The notes under the pieces: generated by a model
What the model was told of the DNA's origin: nothing
The model's input: only the letters and a program-made list of their open reading frames with translations
The model's database searches: none
Position numbers and translations under genes: made by a program
NCBI RefSeq assembly: GCF_012927105.1
Contig: NZ_JABBFV010000014.1
Coordinates: 1-64,000, forward strand
Length of the DNA stretch: 64,000 nt
Direction of reading: 5' to 3'
DNA from: Sphingobium psychrophilum
Lineage (GTDB): Bacteria > Pseudomonadota > Alphaproteobacteria > Sphingomonadales > Sphingomonadaceae
In this document: piece by piece, positions 1 through 7,662 of the stretch
How the letters are laid out: each line of letters starts with the position of its first letter
Numbering within the stretch: the stretch's first letter is position 1

Positions 1-604
1 GCTGGTGATCTCCGATTCCCACGAAGGCATAAAAGCTTCCGTCGCCAAAGTGTTCAGCGCCACCTGGCAGCGATGCCGGGTTCATTTTATGCGCAATGCG
101 CTGGCCCATGCCGGCAAGAGCGGTCGCCGGGTCGTATCAGCATTCATCGCCACCGCCTTCGCACAGGAAACGCCCGAAGCCGCAAAGGCCCAGTGGCGCA
201 GTGTCGCCGATCAACTACGTTCCACCGTACCCAAGCTGGCTGCTCTCATGGACAATGCCGAGGAAGATGTGCTGGCCTATATGACGTTCCCCGCCCAGCA
301 CCGTACCAAGCTGCATAGCAACAATCCAATCGAGCGCCTCAATGGCGAGATCAAACGGCGTACTGATGTCGTCGGCATCTTCCCCAACGAAGAGGCGATT
401 ACCCGTCTCGTCGGCGCTATCCTTCTGGAACAGAACGACGAATGGGCCGTCCAACGCTGCCGTTACATGACACTTGAGAGCGTCTCAGGTTTAAGCGATA
501 ATCCCATCATCACGTTGCCTGCCATGGCAGCATGATCAATCCGGCTTAGCCGGAAGTCGCTGTGGCTATCCCAGCGAACCTACACCACGCTGTGGGACAC
601 GATC
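1..604 (+). mobile_element. Right end of an IS256-family insertion sequence
   Basis: The window opens inside an IS256 (mutator-type) element. It contains the C-terminal part of the transposase and about 65 bp of non-coding right end. The right terminus is placed at about 600-604. Read on the minus strand, the efflux-protein coding sequence is recognisable up to the residues AISV and then turns into unrelated sequence with a stop (complement of 580-582). The exact terminal inverted repeat and target duplication cannot be fixed because the left end lies outside the window. The insertion removes the natural 3' end of the efflux gene. Confidence 0.8.
2..535 (+). CDS. IS256-family transposase, C-terminal part (5' end outside window)
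   Basis: This is a DDE transposase of the mutator/IS256 family, which catalyses copy-out transposition of its element. The reading frame is open from base 2 and enters from upstream, so the GTG at 5 is not a real start. The segment SDSHEGIKASVAKVF near the beginning holds one catalytic Asp and is followed by the family block WQRCRVHFMRN. The block SNNPIERLNGEIKRRTDVVG carries the catalytic Glu with the IS256 signature around it. The C-terminus (GAILLEQNDEW) is the normal family end, so this part of the gene looks intact. Whether the whole element is active cannot be judged here. Confidence 0.92.
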   Translation: MVISDSHEGIKASVAKVFSATWQRCRVHFMRNALAHAGKSGRRVVSAFIATAFAQETPEAAKAQWRSVADQLRSTVPKLAALMDNAEEDVLAYMTFPAQHRTKLHSNNPIERLNGEIKRRTDVVGIFPNEEAITRLVGAILLEQNDEWAVQRCRYMTLESVSGLSDNPIITLPAMAA

Positions 605-1910
605 ACAGAGATGGCGTCGAGTTCGGTTGCGTAGAGGTTGCGTTGAGCGTCGAGTTGCTCGAGATATGAGGCGTAGCCGCCCTGATATCGATCGGTAGCT
701 AGTGCCACCGAATGTTGCAGAATGGTCAGTCGATTGTGAAGCCGCTCGATCTGCTCGGCATAGCGCGTGATCCCGGTCATCGCGGTCTCGACCTCGGCGA
801 AAGCGGCAAGCACAGTGCCGCGATAGGCGAACGCGGCCTGGTCGCGCTGCGCGGCGGTCGCATCGACCTGGGCAGTCAGCCGGCCGCCGCGAATATCGGT
901 GCGAGCACGCTGCCGCCAAGGCTCCAGACCGTGACCGGATCATAATCGAGTGCGTTGACGAAGAGTTGCCCGAGAGCGGCCGAGATGGCGACCTGTGGCA
1001 GGAAGGCGGCGCGGTCCGATGCCAGTGTCGCATCGCCGGCTGCGACGGCGAGTTCCGCACTGGCGATGTCGGGCCGACGACGCAGCAGATCCGAAGGCAG
1101 CGTGACCGGCACTGCCGGCAACGAGAAATCACGAAGGTTCCGTCCCCGGACTATGGCGCCCGGCAGATCCCCCGTCAGCCGGCTCAACGCATTTTCCTGG
1201 GCCTGGATCGCAAACCGGAGTTGCGGGATGGACTGCTGGACTGCCTCATATTCGGACTCGGCCTGAGTGAGTTCGAATTGCGAGGTGTAGCCGACCCGCG
1301 CCTGATCGGCGGCAAGCCTCAGAGCTTCGGCGCGCGACGTGACAGTCTGCTCCGATACGAGCAGTTGGGCATCGAGCGCGAGCAGGCCGATATAGGCCTG
1401 TGCTACCTCGGCGGAAACGGCGAGGGCAGCCGCGTCGCGATCCGCCTGGCTTGCGACGTAGCGAAGCCGCGCGGCGTCCGTGAGCCGTGAGAGGCGGCCG
1501 AAGAGATCGACCTGCCAATTGAGCTGAACCTCGGGTTGCAAGGCAGTGCTCGCCGCGGCCGCCCCCGTCCCGCCGAGTGTGCGCTGACGCTGCCCGCCAC
1601 CGACGGCATCGAGCGTGGGCAGCGCCGCCGAGCGGGCGAGCCGGATTGTCGCCTGCGCCTCCTGCACCCGTGCGGCTGCCGATAACACGTCGGTATTGCG
1701 GGCGAGCGCGCGTTCGATCAACCCTGTCAGCTTGGGATCATTGAACGCATCCCACCAGTGCGGATCGATGGTGGCACTCCCCGTCGCGCCGTCGCGCCAT
1801 GCAACTGGCGCGGTGATCGCGGCCGAAGCGGGCGGAGGCACATCGGCAGGCATGCAACCTGCGAGCGTGAGGACGACCAGCGCTGCGGCGGTCTGACGCG
1901 CACCGCTCAT
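601..1910 (-). pseudogene. Outer-membrane efflux lipoprotein (NodT/OprM family), frameshifted and truncated by IS256
   Basis: This was the TolC-like channel of the adjacent TetR-MFS-HlyD efflux operon. The N-terminus has a lipoprotein signal with lipobox LAGC (Cys19), followed by typical OMF repeats up to LGGSVLAPIFAAAG. The frame then stops at 876. Adding one G near 884-891 restores the family motif as IFAGGRLTAQVDATAAQ, and the sequence continues in the other frame through AAFAEVETAMTGI to LEQLDAQRNLYATELDAISV, where the insertion element begins. The gene therefore has two lesions: a one-base deletion and loss of the last few codons. The start overlaps the HlyD stop by 4 bp (ATGA). A sequencing error could explain the frameshift but not the IS junction. 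Confidence 0.9.
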
Positions 1911-3091
1911 CGGGCACTGCCTACGCCGGAAGCACCCGCCGTTTCGACCCGAGTGACGACGGACATGCCGGGACGCAACCGCTTCGCGAGCGGCTGGCCG
2001 GGATCGATCGTGATCCGCAGCGGGATACGCTGCACGACCTTGGTGAAATTGCCGCTGGCATTATCGGGTCTGAGCACGCTGAACTCCGATCCCGTCGCGG
2101 GCGCAAAACCCTCGACATGGCCAGTAAGCCGCTCGTCGCCCAGTGCGTCCACCCTGAAAGTGGCGATCTGACCGGGTCGGATCGCACGGGTCTGCGTCTC
2201 CTTGTAGTTGGCGACGACCCAGAGGCTTTCGGGGACCAGGAACAGTAGCTGCGATCCTGCCGAGACATACTGGCCCTGGCGCACGCTTGCCTCGCTCAGT
2301 TGCCCGGCCTTGGGAGCATAAATGACCGTGTTGGCCAGGTTGATCCGGGCGAGGTCGCGCTGCGCCTTGGCGGTTTTTACCTGTGCTTCGAGGCCGAGCC
2401 GCGACACGCGCGTTGCTTTCACCGTCTCCTCGGCAATGCGAATGGCGGCACGCGCCTTCAGGACGTTGGCGGCGCCCGATCGCGCGGTCGCGCGGATCTG
2501 GTCGCGCTCGCGCAGCGATACCGATCCGCGCATGGCCAGATCGTTGACGCGCTCCTCGTCGGATCGGGCCCGATCGCGTTCGGCCTCGGCGGCATAGAGG
2601 TCCGCGCGACGGGCTTCGATGTCGGCCAGGTTCTGCGCGACCGTCTGCACGGCATTGGCGAGGTTGGCCTCGGCCGCATCGAGCTGGCCCTCTGCCTGTT
2701 CGAGTTGTTGGCGATAGATGCGGTCATCGATCCGCAGCAGCGGCTGGCCTTCCTTCACATGCTGAAAGTCGCGCACCAGCACCTCTGCGACATAGCCGTT
2801 CACTTGCGGTGCCATGACCGTGATCTGACCGCGGACATAGCTGTTCTCGGTGACAACGACGGTGCTCGTGAACGGCCATATCCGCCATGCCGCGAGGATC
2901 AGGAGCACCCCGATCAGCGCGACGCCGGCCATGATGAGGACGGTAAAGCGTCGTGGCTTGATGGTCTTGGGCGGCTCAGTTCCTGCGGTTGCCGCGTCCG
3001 CATTCAACGGTTGGCCGCTCGCATCCACCAATGTGGAAGCCTGTTCTTGGGGCTCGTCTTTCTCTGGACGGATGATCGGCGTGTCTGCCAT
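1907..3091 (-). CDS. HlyD/EmrA-family membrane fusion protein
   Basis: This is the periplasmic adaptor that links the MFS pump encoded upstream to an outer-membrane channel. The protein is 394 aa from the chosen ATG (MADTPIIRPEKDE), which lies 10 bp after the MFS stop and has AAAGAA in front. The frame could be extended 10 codons further into the MFS gene, which is less likely. There is an N-terminal cytoplasmic segment, one membrane helix (FTVLIMAGVALIGVLLILAA), a first lipoyl half (VNGYVAEVLVRDFQHVKEGQ), a long alpha-helical hairpin rich in Ala, Glu and Arg, a second lipoyl half (IYAPKAGQLSEASVRQGQYV) and a beta-barrel domain. The 4-bp overlap with the OMF gene indicates translational coupling. 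Its substrate is unknown. Confidence 0.92.
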   Translation of the reverse strand: MADTPIIRPEKDEPQEQASTLVDASGQPLNADAATAGTEPPKTIKPRRFTVLIMAGVALIGVLLILAAWRIWPFTSTVVVTENSYVRGQITVMAPQVNGYVAEVLVRDFQHVKEGQPLLRIDDRIYRQQLEQAEGQLDAAEANLANAVQTVAQNLADIEARRADLYAAEAERDRARSDEERVNDLAMRGSVSLRERDQIRATARSGAANVLKARAAIRIAEETVKATRVSRLGLEAQVKTAKAQRDLARINLANTVIYAPKAGQLSEASVRQGQYVSAGSQLLFLVPESLWVVANYKETQTRAIRPGQIATFRVDALGDERLTGHVEGFAPATGSEFSVLRPDNASGNFTKVVQRIPLRITIDPGQPLAKRLRPGMSVVTRVETAGASGVGSAR

Positions 3092-3101
3092 CAGGGTTCT
3101 T

Positions 3102-4787
3102 TCAGATCGGGGCCGCCGCACCGGTCGATGGACCGGCGGAGGCGGGGGGATTGGCCTTCGCCTGAATGGCGATACGAAGGACGTGGAACAGGGACCAACT
3201 CAACAGGAGCAGGGCCAGAATACCATTCAGAAGGAACACGTCGTTGAAAGCCCGGACATTCGCCTCGCGTGTCGATGTCTGTGCGAGCAGGGCAGTGCCC
3301 TGAGCCTGGCGCAGCACTGGGTCCGACATGACCCTGCCATAGACCTGGCCCTGGATCTGGAGACGTTGCGCTACGATCGGGTTGGTGGGATCGACACCGG
3401 CGTTGATCGTGACCGAATATTCATGCTCGCGAAATTGCTGGAAGGTGCCGAAGATCGCGGGGCCGGCCAGGCCGCCGATGGACTGGCTCACGCCGAACAG
3501 CACGGCGAAGCTCACGATATAGTTCGGTCCGTTCTTGAGCGCACTCATGACGCCGACGAGCAGAAGCGGCCCCATGAAAAGCCCGGCGGCAGTGGATATC
3601 AGGAACTGGCTGAGGAACATGTCGTGCGGGCGGGTAAGGCTGGTGGCATTCCAGTCGACGAAGCTGCCGATCGCGATCAGCGCCACGGATGACAGGATTT
3701 GCGGGATCACCGCCTTTTGGTTGAAGGTCAGAGCGCTGGTGCCGATCCCGACCACCAACCCGAGCAACATGACGGCATACAGCGGCTGTAGCTGATCAGG
3801 ACCCATTCCGAGCGTCCGCAACAGGCCTGTTGCGCCATAGGTCTGCTCAGAAAGGAGGAAGCGGATTCCCATCGCACCGATCGCAAAGCGGATCGTGGAC
3901 GCCGTCCCCAGCCAGCGCGTCTGGATCAACGGACTGGCGCGGTGATGCTCTACGAGGACCGCGGCGACCAGCAGCACGACGGCGGCGATCAGGGCACCGG
4001 CCATCCAGGGCTGCGCCGTCCACCATTGCGTCCGGCCCTGCGCCAGCACCGCGACGATCAATGCAAGAGCAGGCGCAAGCAGGACAAAGGTCAGGAAGTC
4101 GCGTCCTTCGAATACCTTGATGCGGATACCGGGCGGCAGCTTGAGCGAAACCACCGCGGCCAGACAGCAAAGTGCCAGCCCCGACTCGAACATGTACAGG
4201 GTCCGCCATTCGCCCAGATCAAGCAACGCGGGCGAGAGGAGCCAGGCTAAAGGTGTCGCCAATTGTGAAATGCCCAACCCAACCACCAGCCCCTGACCGA
4301 GCCTGGCTTTGGGAAACGCCTGCAACGTGTAGAATATCGCGAGCGTACTGATTGTCGCACCCGCAAAGCCGCTTACTGCGCGAGCCAACAACGCTGTCGC
4401 ATAGCTATCTGCGAACAGGTGCAGGATGGTTGCGGCCACGTACAGTGGCAAGCCGATCTCGGCGAACAGGCGCAGGCCGAATTGCTGGCGGAACTTGAAC
4501 AGGATCAAGCTGGTCGAGATGTTGACCATCAAATAGGCGGCCGGAAGCCAGGCGGCCTCTACCGGTGTCAGCCCGAGAGAGCCTTGTATGTTCTGCAGAT
4601 TGGCGCTGACGAGGGCGTTGCCCAGACCACCGGTTATCCCCAGCAGGAACGCGATCGCGATATAAGCCGCACGGATCGGGCTACTATGCTTTGGCGTCGA
4701 AGGCGATCCTGGCATCGACGGCTTTTCGTCGTCGGTCCAGTTGGGAATGGGCTCCAACGGCGCGTTCACGACAGCGGGCGCGGCCAT
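3102..4787 (-). CDS. MFS efflux transporter, DHA2 (EmrB-like) type
   Basis: This is an inner-membrane proton-coupled drug exporter of about 14 transmembrane helices and 561 aa, the usual DHA2 size. A polar N-terminal extension of about 40 residues precedes the first helix (AAYIAIAFLLGITGGLGNAL). The segment LTPVEAAWLPAAYLM matches the conserved region after helix 1. A periplasmic loop near residues 440-510 is rich in Gln and Arg. The start codon overlaps the end of tetR by 22 bp, and the HlyD partner follows directly. The arrangement is that of EmrAB/fusaric-acid-resistance type tripartite pumps. Because the OMF partner is broken, the pump must use another TolC-like channel or be non-functional. 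Confidence 0.93.
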   Translation of the reverse strand: MAAPAVVNAPLEPIPNWTDDEKPSMPGSPSTPKHSSPIRAAYIAIAFLLGITGGLGNALVSANLQNIQGSLGLTPVEAAWLPAAYLMVNISTSLILFKFRQQFGLRLFAEIGLPLYVAATILHLFADSYATALLARAVSGFAGATISTLAIFYTLQAFPKARLGQGLVVGLGISQLATPLAWLLSPALLDLGEWRTLYMFESGLALCCLAAVVSLKLPPGIRIKVFEGRDFLTFVLLAPALALIVAVLAQGRTQWWTAQPWMAGALIAAVVLLVAAVLVEHHRASPLIQTRWLGTASTIRFAIGAMGIRFLLSEQTYGATGLLRTLGMGPDQLQPLYAVMLLGLVVGIGTSALTFNQKAVIPQILSSVALIAIGSFVDWNATSLTRPHDMFLSQFLISTAAGLFMGPLLLVGVMSALKNGPNYIVSFAVLFGVSQSIGGLAGPAIFGTFQQFREHEYSVTINAGVDPTNPIVAQRLQIQGQVYGRVMSDPVLRQAQGTALLAQTSTREANVRAFNDVFLLNGILALLLLSWSLFHVLRIAIQAKANPPASAGPSTGAAAPI

Positions 4788-5320
4788 AGACCCTCCCCAA
4801 TCAGTTCCCTCATCCGTTCAACCATCCGCTGCCGCGCTTCGCTGTCCGGCTCCCTGATGGAGGTGCCCAGCATGGCCACGACCAGGAACATATCCGACGA
4901 CTTGAGATCAGGCCGGCATGTCCCATCCGCGATCGCCTGGCTGATCGGTGCTTCAAATAGCGCGCAAAACCGATCGATGAGTCGGCGGGCCTCGTCCGCC
5001 CGTGACGAAGCGACCCGCCATACGTCAGCCAAAAATGGGTTGGCGGTATGGGACCGGACCAGATGCTCGAACAGGTCTTGCAGGGAGGCGCTACCATTCT
5101 CGGTTTCCGCCAACAGGGCGAGGCCATCGAGGCTCTGCGATCCCATTGCCAGAGCGAGCGAAGCGCGGTCCGGGAAATGTCTGTACAACGTGGCGCGGCC
5201 AAGACCTGACCGCGCGATCACGAGTTCCAGAGGCGCGGTGATGCCATGCAAAAGAAAGACCTCCCGCGCAGCTTTCAAGAGAGCCTGACGGTGGCGCTGT
5301 GCATCTATCCGGATATTCAC
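4766..5320 (-). CDS. TetR/AcrR-family transcriptional regulator of the efflux operon
   Basis: A 184-aa repressor-like protein. Residues 8-55 form the TetR helix-turn-helix domain (ALLKAAREVFLLHG, then LGRATLYRHFPDRASLALA), and the rest is the variable all-helical ligand-binding domain. It is the first gene of the operon and its end overlaps the MFS start, so regulator and pump are co-transcribed. This fits autoregulation through the palindrome found 12 bp upstream of its start. The inducing ligand cannot be read from the sequence. Confidence 0.93.
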   Translation of the reverse strand: MNIRIDAQRHRQALLKAAREVFLLHGITAPLELVIARSGLGRATLYRHFPDRASLALAMGSQSLDGLALLAETENGSASLQDLFEHLVRSHTANPFLADVWRVASSRADEARRLIDRFCALFEAPISQAIADGTCRPDLKSSDMFLVVAMLGTSIREPDSEARQRMVERMRELIGEGLWPRPLS

Positions 5321-5331
5321 CGGCTCTTAAG

Positions 5332-5355
5332 CGGACAAAATCGTCCGATTGTCAA
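5332..5355 (-). promoter_or_regulatory. Candidate TetR operator and promoter -35 element
   Basis: The inverted repeat CGGAC-N6-GTCCG (5332-5347) is nested with GACAA-N10-TTGTC (5334-5353), 12 bp upstream of the tetR start. On the minus strand TTGACA (5355-5350) could be a -35 box overlapped by the palindrome. A repressor bound here would occlude RNA polymerase. The assignment is inferred from position and symmetry. Confidence 0.55.
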
Positions 5356-5586
5356 ATACTCTCTCCCGTAAAAGGCCAACCGCGCTATCAAAACGCGCAG
5401 GAGGCCTGACAAAATCACGCGGCACCACCTCCCATTGCGCGCTTTCGCATGCTTCTGTCAGCCTTGTGCTGCCGACGGGAATCCGGAGCGCGCGCCTCGG
5501 CGCGAAGGGAGGCGTTCGATCGGAGACATGATCCGCCTTTGGCCTGGATGCGAATGCATAGCCTTCGATAGGCATGATTGGTAAGC

Positions 5587-5628
5587 GCTCTTAGCAATTA
5601 GATTGCTTGCAATTTAATTGCTAAGAGC
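5587..5628 (+). promoter_or_regulatory. OhrR operator: 42-bp palindrome upstream of ohr
   Basis: A nearly perfect 42-bp inverted repeat with outer arms GCTCTTAGCAATTA and TAATTGCTAAGAGC. The centre, GATTGCTTGCAATT, contains the TTGC/GCAA symmetry known for OhrR sites in alphaproteobacteria and Xanthomonas. Only two of the 21 base pairs are mismatched. It lies 33 bp upstream of the chosen ohr start and is the obvious binding site for the co-encoded peroxide-sensing MarR repressor. The length suggests two adjacent dimer sites. Confidence 0.8.
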
Positions 5629-5661
5629 ATATGTGTGTTTTTGCATTTGAGGAGCATGACC

Positions 5662-6087
5662 ATGAGCCATCTTTATACCACTAGGGTAACCGCCGTCGGC
5701 GGCCGCAGCGGCACCGTCCGGAGCGAGGACGGCATCCTCGATCTATCCCTCGCGCTGCCCAAGGAGCTGGGCGGCAAAGGGGGTGCGACAAATCCAGAGC
5801 AGCTGTTCGCGGCCGGATATGCGGCCTGTTTCGAGAACGCGGTGATCCATGTCACCCGTGGCCAGGCCGACAAGGTGCGTGACGAGGATATCGAAGTGAT
5901 CGGAGAAGTCAGCATGCTGCCCAACGGCGACGGCGGCTTCAAGCTGGCGGTGAAGCTTGACGTCGCGATCACCGGGCTCGACCAAGCGAAGGCGGAAGAG
6001 ATCGTCAAGGCCGCGCACGCGGTTTGCCCCTACTCCAACGCGGTCCGCGGCAATGTTGACGTTGCGCTGACCGTCACGACCCGATGA
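5662..6087 (+). CDS. ohr: Organic hydroperoxide resistance protein (OsmC/Ohr family)
   Basis: A thiol peroxidase that reduces organic and fatty-acid hydroperoxides with dihydrolipoamide-type reductants in the cytoplasm. It is 141 aa from MSHLYTTRV, the normal Ohr size. The ATG at 5662 is chosen because GAGGAG (5649-5654) lies 7 bp upstream; the ATG at 5656 is too close. Both catalytic cysteines are present: Cys56 in GYAACFENAV and Cys122 in AHAVCPYSNAVRGN. The gene follows the 42-bp operator and overlaps ohrR by 4 bp (ATGA), forming a self-contained peroxide-inducible operon. Confidence 0.96.
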   Translation: MSHLYTTRVTAVGGRSGTVRSEDGILDLSLALPKELGGKGGATNPEQLFAAGYAACFENAVIHVTRGQADKVRDEDIEVIGEVSMLPNGDGGFKLAVKLDVAITGLDQAKAEEIVKAAHAVCPYSNAVRGNVDVALTVTTR

Positions 6088-6563
6088 GCAAGGTCGTGGC
6101 GACGCAGGCAGGCGAAGACGATCCGCTGTTGCTCGACCGGCAGGTGTGTTTCCCGCTCTACGCCGCCACGAACCTGCTCAACCGGCTTTATGGGCCGGTC
6201 CTGGCCAAGCTCGGCCTGACCTATCCACAATATCTGGTAATGCTGGTGCTGTGGGAACATCAGGTGCAGTCGGTGGGGGAACTTGGCGCGCGCCTGTATC
6301 TGGACAGCGGTACGCTGACCCCTTTGCTCAAGCGCATGGAAGCGGCGGGGTTCGTGACGCGCGCGCGCGATCCCGCCGACGAGCGCCGTGTGTTGGTGAC
6401 ATTGACGGCCGAGGGAAAGGTGCTGCGGGAACGGGCGCTTCATGTGCCCGAGACCATGGCCAATGGCTACCGACCCGACGACGTCGACAGCTTGCGCGAG
6501 AGCGTGCGCCAACTGGTGTCTACCCTTGCACAGCACAAGACCCGTCCCCCTGCGACCGAATAG
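6084..6563 (+). CDS. ohrR: MarR-family organic peroxide sensor/repressor OhrR
   Basis: A 159-aa winged-helix repressor that releases DNA when a reactive cysteine is oxidised by organic peroxides. Cys22 in DRQVCFPLYAA is the sensor residue. No second cysteine is present, so this is a one-Cys type that probably forms mixed disulfides. The DNA-binding region (LGARLYLDSGTLTPLLKRME and DPADERRVLVTLT wing) is complete. It is translationally coupled to ohr. Placing the regulator in the same transcript implies negative autoregulation via the 5587-5628 palindrome. Confidence 0.95.
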   Translation: MSKVVATQAGEDDPLLLDRQVCFPLYAATNLLNRLYGPVLAKLGLTYPQYLVMLVLWEHQVQSVGELGARLYLDSGTLTPLLKRMEAAGFVTRARDPADERRVLVTLTAEGKVLRERALHVPETMANGYRPDDVDSLRESVRQLVSTLAQHKTRPPATE

Positions 6564-6690
6564 TGAACGGGTGTCTCTCGCCGCCGAAGGCTTTTTGGAT
6601 CAGGCAGCCTGCGGAACGATCCTGACCGATCACGCTATTGAGGTGTGTTGACGGAAGAAAAACATAATCTGGCGATCGTAGGCGGGGAGC

Positions 6691-6847
6691 GTGGCCAAGA
6701 CCCTCTACAAGGCGCGCGGGCGTATCGAGCAGGGCTTCGGCTGCCTCGAACGCTTCAAGCGCGTCGGCCTCAGATGCGAGAAAACAGCCGAAAAATGCAG
6801 GTCAATCGTCGGCTTCGCCGCTAGTCAAATTCGTCCACACGGCCTAG
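6691..6847 (+). pseudogene. Remnant of an IS5-family transposase (C-terminal end)
   Basis: The translation AKTLYKARGRIEQGFGCLER followed by FKRVGLRCEKTAE is the conserved C-terminal block (catalytic Glu in RIEQ) of IS5/IS1031-type transposases. The frame then shifts, and the family ending VKFVHTA with its stop at 6845-6847 appears in a neighbouring frame. Nothing recognisable of the N-terminal part is present in the preceding 120 bp, and no terminal inverted repeats were seen. It is a decayed fragment stranded between ohrR and the cysQ-type gene. The long open frame running through 6691-7773 is accidental. Confidence 0.75.
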
Positions 6848-6858
6848 CGCGCGCTGCT

Positions 6859-7662
6859 TCAGCCCCGCGGCTGGCCCAATATCTCCCGCGCGCGGGGCGC
6901 CAGCCGTTCGACCGCGGCGGCATGGATGCCGGGCGCGGCGCAGAGCAGGCCGAAGGCGGTGGGCTGCGGCCGGTTGAAGCGCAGCGGATCGCCCAGCGCG
7001 TCGGTGACCGCGCCGCCCGCCTCCTGCACGATCAATGCGGCGGCGGCGACGTCCCATTCATTGCCCCATCGCACGGTGGCAACCAGATCGGCTTCGTCGG
7101 CGGCGACCATCGCCATGCGCAGCGCGATGCTGTTGGGCTTGTCCACCGTCACCAGATCACGATCCATGCGCGGCAATTGATCGGCGGGCACCCGCGCGCC
7201 CGGCAGCAGGGTCCGGCTTCCTGCACGCAGGGTCTGGCCATTGCGGGTCGCGCCCTGGCCCAGCCGGGCCACCCATGTTTCATTGCGCGCGGGCGCCGCC
7301 AATATGCCGATCTTGACCGCGCCATCCTCGACCAGTGCGACCGATACCGACCATCCCGGCCGCCCGCGCAGATAGTCGCGTGTGCCGTCGATCGGATCGA
7401 CCACCCATACCCGCGGCACGCCCAGCCGATGCACGGTATCGGCCGTCTCCTCCGACAGCCAGCCCGCGTCCGGGTCGATCGCCGCCAGCCGCGCGCGCAG
7501 CATCGCGTCGACCGCCAGGTCGGCTTCGCACACCGGATGGCCCGGCACCTTTTCCCACTGGCGCACGCGGGTTTCCCCGCCCGCCCACAGTGTCAGCGCA
7601 TGGTCGGCCGCATCCGCCACGGCGGATATGACCGCGCGCAGATGGGCCTCAGCCCCCGGCAA
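6859..7662 (-). CDS. cysQ: Inositol monophosphatase-family phosphatase (CysQ-like, 3'(2'),5'-bisphosphate nucleotidase)
   Basis: A Mg-dependent phosphatase of 267 aa in the IMPase/CysQ superfamily. CysQ enzymes hydrolyse 3'-phosphoadenosine 5'-phosphate during sulfate assimilation. The metal-binding signature is WVVDPIDGTRDY, with an upstream acidic GWLSEETADT and a C-terminal WGNEWDVAAAALIVQEAGG. The start overlaps the pmbA stop by 14 bp, so the two genes form an operon, a pairing common in alphaproteobacteria. Substrate choice between PAP and inositol phosphates cannot be decided from motifs alone. Confidence 0.85.
   Translation of the reverse strand: MPGAEAHLRAVISAVADAADHALTLWAGGETRVRQWEKVPGHPVCEADLAVDAMLRARLAAIDPDAGWLSEETADTVHRLGVPRVWVVDPIDGTRDYLRGRPGWSVSVALVEDGAVKIGILAAPARNETWVARLGQGATRNGQTLRAGSRTLLPGARVPADQLPRMDRDLVTVDKPNSIALRMAMVAADEADLVATVRWGNEWDVAAAALIVQEAGGAVTDALGDPLRFNRPQPTAFGLLCAAPGIHAAAVERLAPRAREILGQPRG

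Noticed and set aside
884..891. Programmed frameshift in the efflux gene
   Set aside because: No slippery heptamer or stimulatory structure is apparent and the gene is also truncated by an insertion, so decay or sequencing error is simpler.
5327..5575. 82-codon frame between tetR and ohr on the minus strand
   Set aside because: No ribosome site, no recognisable sequence, and it covers the tetR operator and promoter.
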